Assembly: GCA_035063885.1 (NCBI GenBank)
Contig: JAPSFM010000051.1
Span: forward strand, 1-33,601
DNA: 33,601 nucleotides
Direction of reading: 5' to 3'
Source of the DNA: CAADGY01 sp900696665
GTDB lineage: Bacteria > Acidobacteriota > Terriglobia > Bryobacterales > Bryobacteraceae
In this document: piece after piece, positions 1-8,690 of the stretch
How the letters are laid out: every line of letters begins with the position of its first letter
Numbering within the stretch: position 1 is the first letter of the stretch
Notes under the pieces: generated by a model
Seen by the model: only the letters and a program-made list of their open reading frames with translations
Database searches by the model: none
Told to the model about the DNA's origin: nothing
Position numbers and translations under genes: made by a program

Positions 1-456
1 AAGCCGGGGGAATATCTTCCGGTACGCCGTAAGTGGTCGGCGGGAGATACATTGCGCCTGGTCTTCGATATGGCGCCGCAGGTGATCGTATCGCACCCGC
101 GGGTAATGGACAACCAGGGACGCGCGGCGGTAAAGCGTGGCCCGCTGGTGTATGCGCTCGAACAGACGGATCAGCCCGCGGGCGTTCGCGTGCTCGAAGC
201 GGGTCTGCGCCTGTCAGCAGAACCGTCGAAAGACTTCATACCCGAGTTTCGCAAGGACCTGCTGGGCGGTGTGGTTGTGCTGCGCCACCGCGGTGTTACT
301 CGCGCCACCTCTTTTGCGGATGAACCGCTGTACCGTGGCATCGAGAGCCGGGAGGGCAAGCCGGGCGGACCCGCAGACCTCACACTGATCCCCTACTACA
401 CGTTTCTGAACCGTGGCCCCGCGGCTATAGCGGTGTGGACGACCTGGTACCGGTAA
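1..456 (+). CDS. GH127 (DUF1680) beta-L-arabinofuranosidase-like protein, C-terminal part
   Basis: The gene is open at the left edge, so only the last 151 residues are visible. They contain the segment RAAVKRGPLVYALEQTD, which matches the conserved 'GPLVY' region near the C-terminus of DUF1680/GH127 proteins. These remove arabinofuranose or related sugars from plant glycans. The end (PYYTFLNRGPAAIAVW followed by TTWYR) is also typical, since the family closes with a W-rich strand after 'PYY.W.NRG'. The catalytic domain lies outside the window, so activity and any signal peptide cannot be judged. A TTG-started gene follows 40 bases downstream on the same strand. Family call good; exact substrate unknown. 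Confidence 0.85.
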   Translation, partial: KPGEYLPVRRKWSAGDTLRLVFDMAPQVIVSHPRVMDNQGRAAVKRGPLVYALEQTDQPAGVRVLEAGLRLSAEPSKDFIPEFRKDLLGGVVVLRHRGVTRATSFADEPLYRGIESREGKPGGPADLTLIPYYTFLNRGPAAIAVWTTWYR

Positions 457-496
457 GCGGCCATTACTGATATATTGCAACTCACGGAGGGCGATT

Positions 497-2005
497 TTGA
501 AAAGTGCACGTGTCAGCCGCCGGAATGTGATTCAGGCGGGGCTTGCCACACCGATGGCGGCTTTTCAGGGGCAAAGGGCCGATTCGGGTTTGATACCGCG
601 GGAGAACAAAAAACCAGGGGCGCTGGACTGGCAGCTCACAAAGGTACGGCTGGATAAACGCGGCGGCTTCCGGGCGCCGGACATTGAGGGCTACTGCTCT
701 CATCAAAGCATCGAGGCGGGAGAGACCCTGCGTGTCATGGTGAGCCTGCGCGAGCCCGGACGGTTCTCGCTCGAAATTTTCCGCATGGGCTACTATGGCG
801 GATGCGGTGCGCGGTTGATGACTACCCTCGGCCCTATCGCGGCCAAACCGCAGCCGGTCCCCGAAGTGGGTCCGGAGCGGGTTCGCGAATGCCGCTGGGA
901 ACCGAACGCCGAGTTGAAAATCCCCGCCAATTGGCCAAGCGGCGTCTACCTGGGCCGGCTCACGCGCATTCCCGAAAGCCGTAATGTTCATGGATGGCAG
1001 ACTTTCATCGTGTTCATCGTGAAAGATCGAAGGCCCGCCGATATCCTGTTCCAGTGCAGCGACAACACGTGGCAGGCCTATAACCGTTGGCCGGATGACT
1101 ACTCTCTCTATACGGACCCGCGGCACGCCTGGGCGCCCGATGTTTCGGTAAGCTTCGACCGGCCGTACGGCAAGATCGCACAGATATACGAGAACCCGCA
1201 AACTATCGGCTCGGGCGAGTTCCTGGCCTGGGAGTATCCGTTGGCTTATTGGCTGGAGATGCACGGCTACGATGTGACGTACTGCTCCAATGCCGACATG
1301 TTGGACGCGAAGCAGCCGCTGCGTGCAAAGGTGTTCTTGAGTATCGGACACGACGAGTATTGGGATCTGCGGCAATACGAAGCGGCCATGGCATCAGTGA
1401 AGGCAGGTGTCACCCATCTTTATCTATCCGGCAATTCGGTGTTCGGCGTTACACCTTACTCGCCTTCCTACGACGGCCGGCCCAATCGTATCATCAGTCG
1501 CAAGGGCCGGTATGGCGGCCCCGCCAAAGCAAAGCGGGATGAGTTCTTCAAATATCCCTTCCCGATGACCGGACCCGATGAAGCGCTGCTGATGGGTGCT
1601 CGCACTCCCTATCCGTTTAACGGCGGTGGAGATTGGATCTGCACCATGCCTCATCACTGGGTGTTCACTGGCACAGGCATGAAAACCGGAGACCTGGTAG
1701 CAGGCCTGGTGGGGTGGGAGTTTCACGGCGACCCCGCGGACATTCCCGGACTGGAGGTGGTGGCCGAAGGCATTGCCTTGAGCGGCGGCACGCGCCCGGT
1801 GCGCTGGACCGCGACGGTTTATCCCGGACCAAAGGGAAATTTCGTGTTCAACGCTTCCACCATTTTCTGGGCACAAGGACTGTCGTCGCCGCCCGGGCAC
1901 ATGCTTCCCTGGTCGCACTGGACGCGTCCCCACGGCCCGGACGCGCGGGTGCAACGCATCACCCAGAATCTGCTTCGTAAGGCGCTTGGCAAAAACTTGA
2001 CATAG
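497..2005 (+). CDS. N,N-dimethylformamidase large-subunit-like protein, probable Tat substrate
   Basis: A 502-residue protein related to the catalytic (beta) subunit of N,N-dimethylformamidase, an iron-dependent amidohydrolase. The motif GHDEYW at residues 284-289 is the family hallmark, and the RMGYYGG and DNTWQAYN segments also fit. The start is TTG at 497, supported by GGAGG at 486-490 with a 6-nt spacer. The N-terminus has a twin-arginine-like segment (VSRRNVIQAGLA) followed by a short hydrophobic run, so Tat export is likely. No small (alpha) DMFase subunit lies nearby, so the substrate may be another amide or a carbohydrate-linked compound; many DMFase-like proteins in soil bacteria are uncharacterised. 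It follows the GH127 gene closely and may be co-transcribed. Confidence 0.8.
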   Translation: MKSARVSRRNVIQAGLATPMAAFQGQRADSGLIPRENKKPGALDWQLTKVRLDKRGGFRAPDIEGYCSHQSIEAGETLRVMVSLREPGRFSLEIFRMGYYGGCGARLMTTLGPIAAKPQPVPEVGPERVRECRWEPNAELKIPANWPSGVYLGRLTRIPESRNVHGWQTFIVFIVKDRRPADILFQCSDNTWQAYNRWPDDYSLYTDPRHAWAPDVSVSFDRPYGKIAQIYENPQTIGSGEFLAWEYPLAYWLEMHGYDVTYCSNADMLDAKQPLRAKVFLSIGHDEYWDLRQYEAAMASVKAGVTHLYLSGNSVFGVTPYSPSYDGRPNRIISRKGRYGGPAKAKRDEFFKYPFPMTGPDEALLMGARTPYPFNGGGDWICTMPHHWVFTGTGMKTGDLVAGLVGWEFHGDPADIPGLEVVAEGIALSGGTRPVRWTATVYPGPKGNFVFNASTIFWAQGLSSPPGHMLPWSHWTRPHGPDARVQRITQNLLRKALGKNLT

Positions 2006-2191
2006 ACATCGCTCAAAGCGCGCGAGTGGCTTTCACGCAGTCCGCACACTCGCTGCTACAACCCATTTCCGGCGAAGTGCAGGAACCACGTCACAAGAAA
2101 AAGGACTGCGGCGCAGCGCAGGGGAAATCCTGGGGCACCTGGTTCAGCAACCGCCGGGCCTATCGGGATTAGTGGGTCCAGCGAGTGTAAT

Positions 2192-3886
2192 ATGAGAAAC
2201 TCAACCGCCATGACCAGACTGCTTTCCATCCTGCTTGGGTCAGCCGCATGTATACCTGCGCAATCGTCGTTTCAGGTGGTGGAGGCTACGATTCCCCAAA
2301 TGCAGACCGCCATGCGCGACGGCCGCCTCACATCGCGGGACCTTGTCCGAAGCTACCTGGTGCGGATCGCGCTTTATGAAGATAAGTTGAATGCAATTAT
2401 CACCGTAAACCCGCGTGCCATCGAGGAAGCGGAGCGGCTTGACCAGGAACGGGGGCAGGGCAAGGTGCGTGGTCCTCTTCACGGAATTCCGATTGCATTG
2501 AAGGACAACATTCACACTACGGACATGCCAACCACCGGGGGAGCACTGGCTTTTGCGGAATTGGTGCCGCCCTACGAAGCGACCCTTACGAGGAATCTGC
2601 GGGAGGCCGGCGCAATCATTATCGCGAAAACCGGGCTTACAGAACTTGCCAACTGGGTAGCCAGCGGTATGCCGGGCAACTATAACGCGGTCGCCGGGTA
2701 CGGCTTTAACCCTTACGATCCGCGGCGCGACCCTCGCAAAGGCATTGCCGACGGGCGTCCGGCGCTATCGGCAAGCGGATCGAGCTCCGGCATCGGAACG
2801 GCGGCGAACTTCTGGGCCGCGAACGTGGGCACCGAGACTTCGGGTTCCATCCTGAGCCCTTCCAATCAGAACATGCTGGTGGGCATAAAGCCGACCGTCG
2901 GCCGCGTGAGCCGCCATGGCATCATTCCGATCACTGCCGACCAGGACACCGCCGGTCCGATGGCCCGCACGGTGGTGGACGCAGCCATTCTGCTGGGTGT
3001 GCTCGAAAACACGTCGCCCGATCCAAATGATCGAGCGACGGCGCGGTGCGTTCCACCGCCGGGGCGCGACTACACGCGTTTCCTGAACCGCAATGGGCTG
3101 AAAGGCGCCCGCATCGGAGTTCCCCGAGCGTACTTTATCGACGCCGTAACCGCCCCCGGCGCCAAGTCGCCGCGCGGCGGGCTAACGCCAGACCAGAAAA
3201 AAGTTGTGGAGGAAGCAATCGCGGTTCTCAGGCGGGAGGGGGCTGTCATTGTCGATCCAGCCGATCTGGAGAGCGTAACCAGTGCGGACCCGGAGCGCAA
3301 CCTTATGAACTGGAACACCTGTGCGGGACTCGATAGCGCGAAGGGAAGGGATGAGAACTGCTCGGTTGTCTTCAAGTATGGCATGAAACGGGATTTCAAT
3401 AGATGGCTGGCGTCGCTCGGCTCCGCAACACCGGTGAAAACGCTTACGGAGCTCCGGCTGTTCAACCTGACATATCGTGAGGCAGGGGCTATCAAGTACG
3501 GCCAGGCGCAACTCGACATCTCGGACGAGATGGATGTGGAGGCAGACCGTGCACGCTATGAGGCCGACCGCGCGAAGGACCTTGCGCTTGCCGCGGCACA
3601 CGGGATTGACGCAGCGATGCAACAGCACCGCCTCGATGCCCTGCTGTTTGCCTGGGGCAGTGGGGCATCCGTGGCGGCGAAACCCGGCTATCCCACCATT
3701 ATCGTTCCGTTCGGCTGGGTGCCGAATACCGGCCGGGTGCCATTTCCAGAAGGATTCAACCCAAAGCCAATGCCGTTCGGGATCAGTTTTACGGGTATGG
3801 CTTGCAGCGAGCCGCGCCTCATCGAAATCGCCTACGCCTTTGAACAGGCGACGAAGCGTCGCGTTCCGCCGTCCTCGGCGCCCTGA
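2192..3886 (+). CDS. Amidase-signature family hydrolase, secreted
   Basis: A 564-residue amidase-signature enzyme (GatA/FAAH superfamily) that hydrolyses a C-N amide bond with a Ser-cisSer-Lys triad. The probable residues are Lys104 (in PIALKDNIHT), cis-Ser198 (in GSSSGIG) and nucleophile Ser219 (in GTETSGSI), with family-like order and spacing. The N-terminus (TRLLSILLGSAACIPAQ) is a cleavable signal peptide, so the enzyme is exported, unlike GatA in tRNA amidation. The start used is ATG at 2192; an ATG at 2210 is an alternative and neither has a clear ribosome site. It follows the DMFase-like gene after 186 bases. The substrate cannot be read from the sequence. Confidence 0.88.
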   Translation: MRNSTAMTRLLSILLGSAACIPAQSSFQVVEATIPQMQTAMRDGRLTSRDLVRSYLVRIALYEDKLNAIITVNPRAIEEAERLDQERGQGKVRGPLHGIPIALKDNIHTTDMPTTGGALAFAELVPPYEATLTRNLREAGAIIIAKTGLTELANWVASGMPGNYNAVAGYGFNPYDPRRDPRKGIADGRPALSASGSSSGIGTAANFWAANVGTETSGSILSPSNQNMLVGIKPTVGRVSRHGIIPITADQDTAGPMARTVVDAAILLGVLENTSPDPNDRATARCVPPPGRDYTRFLNRNGLKGARIGVPRAYFIDAVTAPGAKSPRGGLTPDQKKVVEEAIAVLRREGAVIVDPADLESVTSADPERNLMNWNTCAGLDSAKGRDENCSVVFKYGMKRDFNRWLASLGSATPVKTLTELRLFNLTYREAGAIKYGQAQLDISDEMDVEADRARYEADRAKDLALAAAHGIDAAMQQHRLDALLFAWGSGASVAAKPGYPTIIVPFGWVPNTGRVPFPEGFNPKPMPFGISFTGMACSEPRLIEIAYAFEQATKRRVPPSSAP

Positions 3887-4047
3887 GAGCAGATCGCTAT
3901 CGCCGTCTGTTATCGCGCTGCGATCTTTTCACCGACGCGGCACAGCGGCCCAGAAGTTTACAACGCCTCCTGCCCGGGCTCGGCAACAGACTCACGGGTC
4001 CGGAATCGGAAGACCGAGTAGAGATCTTTAGTTTATCGGGTAGCGAA
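3887..4047. other. Convergent intergenic gap without recognised features
   Basis: These 161 bases lie between the converging ends of the amidase and isomerase-like genes. No strong hairpin with a T-tract, no RNA gene and no convincing small ORF was seen. Transcription presumably ends here from both sides by a mechanism not visible in the sequence. Confidence 0.4.
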
Positions 4048-4953
4048 TCAGGCCATCGCCAGGATCTTGCCGGTGAGCTTGGAAAGCTTCCTGACCCGGT
4101 CCGGATCGTTGGCGTCGTAGGAATACTCGGGTGCGACGAAGCCCTGGTAGCCGACCTTGATGATGGCCGCCATAACTTCTTCCCAATCTACGTCGCCTTC
4201 GAGCAGGTTGACGAAGCGGCCCTGCTCGGAGCGGGCAGAGAGCTTGTAATCCTTGAGATGAACGTTCTTCATGCGAGATCCCAGCGTGAGGATCCAATCC
4301 TGCGGATAACCGAACTGCATGACGTTGCCGGCATCGAAGAACGCCTGTACCCACGGGCTCTTGAACTGATCTACGAACGAACGCATCTCGAGCGGGCTTA
4401 CCAGGAATTTGTTCCAGGCATTCTCGGGCCCCAGGATGACCTTCGCTTTCGCCGCATGCGGCACCAGTTTCTTAAGTTCGGCTGTCACACGGGTCCATGT
4501 GTCCTGATAGCCTGTGATGAACTTCGGGCCATTTCCTAAACGGCCCGGAACCAACAGCAGTGCCGGGCAGTTCACATAAGCAGCGAAACCGATAGCGGTG
4601 CCGATTATCGCAACCCCCGCTTGGCGCACCTGCGGCGAGGCGTGGTTTAGCGGATTGTCGCTCAGGCCTTGTGAGACCCACATCGCGCTGATGGCGACAC
4701 CTGCTTTCCTGGCCTCGTCCCCGACCCGCTTCACTTCATCAGGAGTGGAGGAAAGAGTGACCTCTTCGCACAGCCGGATCTCGATTCCTTCAAAGCCGGC
4801 ATTGCGTGTCTCGCGAAAACGGTCTGCCGCTGGCATACCCTTGGGGAAAATGACGGAACAGATGCCTTTCTTCACGCGAGCGGTCGCAGGACGGGCAATC
4901 GCGGCGGTGACAGCAAGGACGGCGAGTTGACGGCGGGTCGTAAGCGTTTTCAA
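4048..4953 (-). CDS. Sugar phosphate isomerase/epimerase-like TIM-barrel protein with signal peptide
   Basis: A protein of the xylose-isomerase-like TIM-barrel superfamily (AP_endonuc_2 fold). Typical segments are GFEGIEIRLCEEV near the N-terminus, ILGPENAWNKF in the middle, FFDAGNVMQFG, NVHLKDYK and GFVAPEYS near the end, which supply the acidic and His metal ligands of the family. I place the start at TTG 4953, which gives MKTLTTRRQLAVLAVTAA, a natural Tat-type signal, preceded by GGTGA. The open frame extends to a GTG at 4983 (311 residues), an acceptable alternative. Such exported isomerase-like proteins are abundant in acidobacteria and planctomycetes and mostly lack assigned substrates. 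Divergent from the M19 peptidase with a very short gap. Confidence 0.8.
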   Translation of the reverse strand: MKTLTTRRQLAVLAVTAAIARPATARVKKGICSVIFPKGMPAADRFRETRNAGFEGIEIRLCEEVTLSSTPDEVKRVGDEARKAGVAISAMWVSQGLSDNPLNHASPQVRQAGVAIIGTAIGFAAYVNCPALLLVPGRLGNGPKFITGYQDTWTRVTAELKKLVPHAAKAKVILGPENAWNKFLVSPLEMRSFVDQFKSPWVQAFFDAGNVMQFGYPQDWILTLGSRMKNVHLKDYKLSARSEQGRFVNLLEGDVDWEEVMAAIIKVGYQGFVAPEYSYDANDPDRVRKLSKLTGKILAMA

Positions 4954-4997
4954 TCGTATCACCGCGGTGCTCAGCAAGCGCACTCATATATTTCACG

Positions 4998-5003
4998 TAT
5001 AAT
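4998..5003 (+). promoter_or_regulatory. Perfect -10 element (TATAAT) before the M19 peptidase gene
   Basis: TATAAT sits 14 bases before the ATG at 5018. No recognisable -35 is present 16-18 bases upstream, so this would be a -10-driven promoter with a leader of about 8 nt. The location between two divergent genes supports it; the evidence is sequence only. Confidence 0.45.
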
Positions 5004-5017
5004 GCGGCAGAGCCAGT

Positions 5018-6295
5018 ATGCAGAGACGCAGTTTTTTGAACACGGTAATGGCAGTGCCGGCGGCCGCCGCCCAGATGACGGCGAGTACGAATCCGAAGAT
5101 CGAAAAATCGCGCGTGGCGGCCATAGATGCGCTGAAGCCAAGCAAGAAAAACCTGGAGCACGGGCTCGAACTGCACGCCAATTCGATGGTGGTGGAATCG
5201 TACGGCTTCTCGCCCCGTTCGGGTTACGATGCCGAAGCATACCGGCGCGAGTTCGAAGCGGGCGCGTCAGGCCAGGAACTGGAAGACCTTCGGGAAGAGA
5301 TGTTGATGACGCGATGCGTTACCGACGCGCGCGACCGTGAGGAGTACAAACAGGCCTGGGATGCCTCCGGAGTGACGTGCGTTTTTCAGAACGCAGGTGA
5401 AGAAGGTCAGGACCCGATGCGCCTGATCAAGCGCCTGGCGCGTTTCACGTACGTGACCGACACGCTGGCTGATTTTGTTACGCGGGCCGCCTTTCCGGAC
5501 GACATCGTGAGCGCCAAAAAACAAAACAAGCATGCTTTGTATTTTTCGGGGAACGGCGTACCGGTTACGGGTCACTGGATTTCGGTTCAGGACGAATTGC
5601 GCTACATACGCATCTTTTATCAGCTCGGCATACGGATGATGCATCTGACATACAACCGGCGGAACATGCTTGGGGACGGTTGCGCGGAGCCCGCCAACGG
5701 AGGAATCAGCGATTTCGGCAAAGCCGCCATTGCGGAGATGAACCGTGTAGGTGTCATCGTCGACGTGGCGCATTCGGGATGGCGCACGAGTCTGGAAGCC
5801 GCAAAGGCGTCGACGAAGCCGATGGTGGCGAGCCATTCTGCGGTGGCGGAGATCAACCGCCATATACGCACCAAGCCGGATGAGGTGATTCGTGCAATCG
5901 CGGATACCGGCGGATACATCGGCATTTGTTGTATTCCAAGTTTTCTAGGGCGATCCGGTGATATCAACGCGATGCTCGACCACATTGATTACGTGGTTAA
6001 GCGCTTTGGAGCGGACCACGTCGCGATCGGTACGGATGTTGCCTACACGCCGTCGAGCAGCGATGGATTGAAGCTGCCCGGACGCCGCTCGCGGCCCCGG
6101 TTTGAGAATTTTTGGCCGCCGGATGCGTTTGGCAACTACCCTTCGCAGCACGCCAGTATGGCATGGACAAACTGGCCTTTCTTCACAGTGGGAATGGTGG
6201 AGCGAGGTCATTCCGACGAGGACATCCGGAAGATCATTGGCGGGAACGTGCTTCGCGTCGCACGTGCCGTACTGCCTTATAGCCCGCCGGTGTAA
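5018..6295 (+). CDS. Peptidase M19 (membrane/renal dipeptidase) family protein
   Basis: A 425-residue M19 dipeptidase homologue, a zinc hydrolase of the amidohydrolase superfamily that cleaves dipeptides, often with D-residues. Visible family marks are VIVDVAHSG (His252), VASHSAVAEI (His273, 21 residues later as in the human enzyme), an RHIRTKPDE segment and HVAIGTDVAY near the end. The N-terminal His-x-Asp pair that normally binds zinc (as in DGHND) is not evident; the corresponding stretch reads HANSMVVESYGF. The N-terminus MQRRSFLNTVMAVPAAAA is a Tat-like signal, so the enzyme is periplasmic. It probably has its own promoter in the 5' gap. The substrate may differ from classical dipeptides. 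Confidence 0.85.
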   Translation: MQRRSFLNTVMAVPAAAAQMTASTNPKIEKSRVAAIDALKPSKKNLEHGLELHANSMVVESYGFSPRSGYDAEAYRREFEAGASGQELEDLREEMLMTRCVTDARDREEYKQAWDASGVTCVFQNAGEEGQDPMRLIKRLARFTYVTDTLADFVTRAAFPDDIVSAKKQNKHALYFSGNGVPVTGHWISVQDELRYIRIFYQLGIRMMHLTYNRRNMLGDGCAEPANGGISDFGKAAIAEMNRVGVIVDVAHSGWRTSLEAAKASTKPMVASHSAVAEINRHIRTKPDEVIRAIADTGGYIGICCIPSFLGRSGDINAMLDHIDYVVKRFGADHVAIGTDVAYTPSSSDGLKLPGRRSRPRFENFWPPDAFGNYPSQHASMAWTNWPFFTVGMVERGHSDEDIRKIIGGNVLRVARAVLPYSPPV

Positions 6296-6539
6296 ACACT
6301 CCTGATGGCGGGAGGACAGGAACACAAAGCCCGGTCCGTAACGGTCGATTTTCGGTGTCGAGGGAATGGATGTTGCAGAGATCCACAGGTCCTTGCCGGT
6401 TTGAACCGGCGATGCAGTGTTGATAGAAACGCTTGCCCCGGCGGGGGAGTCCGAGCACCATGGCGGCGCGGAATCCCTTTCTAGCGTTCCTATTCTGAGC
6501 GAAACGTGCTACTGCCCGGGTATCCTGAAATAGAGAACT
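6296..6539. other. Intergenic region upstream of the FkbH locus
   Basis: These 244 bases precede the biosynthetic locus. A TATCCT hexamer at 6521-6526 lies 13 bases before the GTG start of the FkbH gene and could be its -10, but no good -35 is visible. I see no riboswitch-like fold, tRNA or credible small ORF. Since no gene lies within reach in the same orientation, a promoter for the locus must be here or inside the peptidase gene. Confidence 0.4.
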
Positions 6540-8687
6540 GTGGCCAGCGTTCAGAAACAAGTTGATGACACGCCGTTCCGCATAGCCATCAGCGCTAGTT
6601 TTACCGCGGAGCCCCTTTTACGCCCGTTGATGTTTTGGAGCGGGCATCTCAATCGTGAGTTCGACGTTCGATTTGCACCGTACAATCAGATCCTGCAAAC
6701 GCTGCTCGATCACAGCGGCGAATTCGCCTCCAATACGCACGGGGTGAATGTGGTCCTGGTGCGGGTGGAGGATCTCGGGCATCTGCCGGACGGAGGCTTC
6801 GATCTGGAACGGATTGAGGCGAACGTGCGGCAGTTGCTGGATGCTGTCCGTTCCGCACCGGAGCAAGGTGGGGCGCCGCTGGTGTTAGTATTGTGTCCCG
6901 CGTCGGACGCGTTTCTGGAGGAGCCGGCACGGCTCGCGTTTTCCGGCCGGATGGACAAACTGATCTCGCAGTCACTCCAAGAGGCAACCGGCGTCCAATG
7001 CATCGATCACCATCAGATCCAGGCGCTGTATCCCGTCGATGGCAGAACAGCCGGGGAAGGGGAGCGTCTCGGACGCATCCCCTACACGGAGACGTACTTC
7101 TGCGTGCTGGCCACGATCATCGTGCGGCTCGCGCGCGCTCTGCTCGCGCCGCCCTACAAAGTCATCGTCACCGACTGCGACAACACTTTGTGGAAGGGGA
7201 TTTGCGGCGAAGACGGCCCCGCGGGCGTGGTGCTCGATCCACCGCGCCGGGCACTGCACGAATTTCTGTTGGAACAGCACGAGGCCGGCGCGCTGCTGGC
7301 GATGGCGAGCAAGAATAATGAACAGGACGTTTTCGATACTTTCGCTGAACATCCCGAGTTTCCGCTGCAACTCAGGCATTTCACAGCCTGGCGTCTGAAC
7401 TGGGAATCGAAAGTCGAGAGCCTGTTGTCACTGGGCGACGAGCTTTCGTTGGGTCTGGACAGCTTCGTGTTTCTCGACGACAGCCCCAAGGAATGCGCCG
7501 AGGTGGAAGAGAGTGTACCTGAAGTTCAAACACTTGTATTGCCGGAGCCGGTGGAGAACACACCCCATTTTCTCCGTCATGTTTGGGCATTTGACCGTCC
7601 GGTGGTGACGGAAGAAGATCGCCAGCGCAGCGTCTATTACCGCCAGCAGGAGCGTTTTGGCCGTGAGGTCCGCAAAGCGGCCGATCTTGAGCACTTCATG
7701 GCTACGCTCCAACTCGACGTACGCTTCCTGCCGCTTACTCCCGAGAGGCTGGCGCGTGTGGCGCAACTGACGCAACGCACGAACCAGTTCAACTTCACCA
7801 CTATCCGGCGCACGGAATCCGGCATCTCCGCTCTGGTGCTGAATGAAGGCTTCGAGTGTCTCACCATCGATGTCTCCGACCGGTTCGGTGAGTACGGCCT
7901 GGTAGGAGCCGTTCTGTTTCGTGAAGCAGGAGACGCGCTGGAAATCGACACATTTCTGCTGAGCTGCCGCGTACTGGGCCGGGGCGTCGAGCATCGCGTA
8001 CTGGCGCGGCTCGGAGCAATAGCGGCTGGAAGAGGACTGGCCGCGGTGGCGGGCGAGCAGCGGTTCACAGCGAAGAATCTTCCGGCACGCCAGTTCCTCG
8101 AGAGCCTGGGGCAGTTTGAACCGATCGATGGCGGGCTGGCGTATCGCATACCAGCCGAACTGGCGAGCGGTGTGCGCTGGCGTCCGGCCACATCGGAAGG
8201 AACCGTTGCGAAGCGCGACCGGAAGGCGCACGGCCGGCCGCTCGAGTCGATCGACTTCGGCCGCATCGCGCGCGAGTTGTCTACACCCGAACAAATCCGC
8301 GAAGCAGTACGCCGTTCACGTGTGAGCCAGTCCGGGTTTCTCGAAATGAGCGATACCGAGCGTCAACTGGCGCAGATCTGGTCAGACCTGCTGGAGCGTG
8401 ATACCATACGCCGCGAAGACAACTTCTTCGATTTGGGCGGGCATTCGTTACTGGCCGTACTGCTGATTCTTCGTGTGAAAGAGGCGTTCGGGATTGAGTT
8501 GCCGATCGACGACGTGTACACTTCCGGGTTGACGCTGGCGGACCTGGCGGCCCGGATCGAGCTATACAGGGAAACGGCGGGTATGGACCCGGCGGAGTAC
8601 GCCAGACTGCTCGACGATATAGAGCAACTTTCGGATGAGGAAGTGCGCGAGCTACTGGCTCGCGGAGATCCCGGTTCCTCCACTTAG
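6540..8687 (+). CDS. FkbH-like HAD-IIIC enzyme fused to a carrier protein (glyceryl-ACP synthase type)
   Basis: A 715-residue, two-part protein. Residues 1 to about 560 are FkbH-like: an N-terminal accessory domain, a HAD core with VTDCDNTLWKG (Asp212, Asp214), ASKNNEQD and FLDDSPKE (Asp313, Asp314), then a GNAT-like region ending in FTAKNLPARQFLESLG. FkbH proteins dephosphorylate 1,3-bisphosphoglycerate and load the glyceryl unit on a carrier protein. Residues about 602-680 are such a carrier, with DNFFDLGGHSLL and the phosphopantetheine Ser636. The tail (DDIEQLSDEEVRELL) resembles the acidic C-terminal tails of NRPS/PKS proteins. The start is GTG with a weak ribosome site. The next gene begins 3 bases downstream, so an operon is near certain. 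The product bound to the carrier is inferred, not seen. Confidence 0.9.
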   Translation: MASVQKQVDDTPFRIAISASFTAEPLLRPLMFWSGHLNREFDVRFAPYNQILQTLLDHSGEFASNTHGVNVVLVRVEDLGHLPDGGFDLERIEANVRQLLDAVRSAPEQGGAPLVLVLCPASDAFLEEPARLAFSGRMDKLISQSLQEATGVQCIDHHQIQALYPVDGRTAGEGERLGRIPYTETYFCVLATIIVRLARALLAPPYKVIVTDCDNTLWKGICGEDGPAGVVLDPPRRALHEFLLEQHEAGALLAMASKNNEQDVFDTFAEHPEFPLQLRHFTAWRLNWESKVESLLSLGDELSLGLDSFVFLDDSPKECAEVEESVPEVQTLVLPEPVENTPHFLRHVWAFDRPVVTEEDRQRSVYYRQQERFGREVRKAADLEHFMATLQLDVRFLPLTPERLARVAQLTQRTNQFNFTTIRRTESGISALVLNEGFECLTIDVSDRFGEYGLVGAVLFREAGDALEIDTFLLSCRVLGRGVEHRVLARLGAIAAGRGLAAVAGEQRFTAKNLPARQFLESLGQFEPIDGGLAYRIPAELASGVRWRPATSEGTVAKRDRKAHGRPLESIDFGRIARELSTPEQIREAVRRSRVSQSGFLEMSDTERQLAQIWSDLLERDTIRREDNFFDLGGHSLLAVLLILRVKEAFGIELPIDDVYTSGLTLADLAARIELYRETAGMDPAEYARLLDDIEQLSDEEVRELLARGDPGSST

Positions 8688-8690
8688 GTC

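Noticed and set aside
482..1375. 297-codon minus-strand frame
   Set aside because: Antisense to the DMFase-like gene, which has the GHDEYW family motif; the translation is not family-like.
7428..8294. 288-codon minus-strand frame inside the FkbH gene
   Set aside because: GC-rich codon bias of the real gene keeps the opposite frame open; no domain in the translation.
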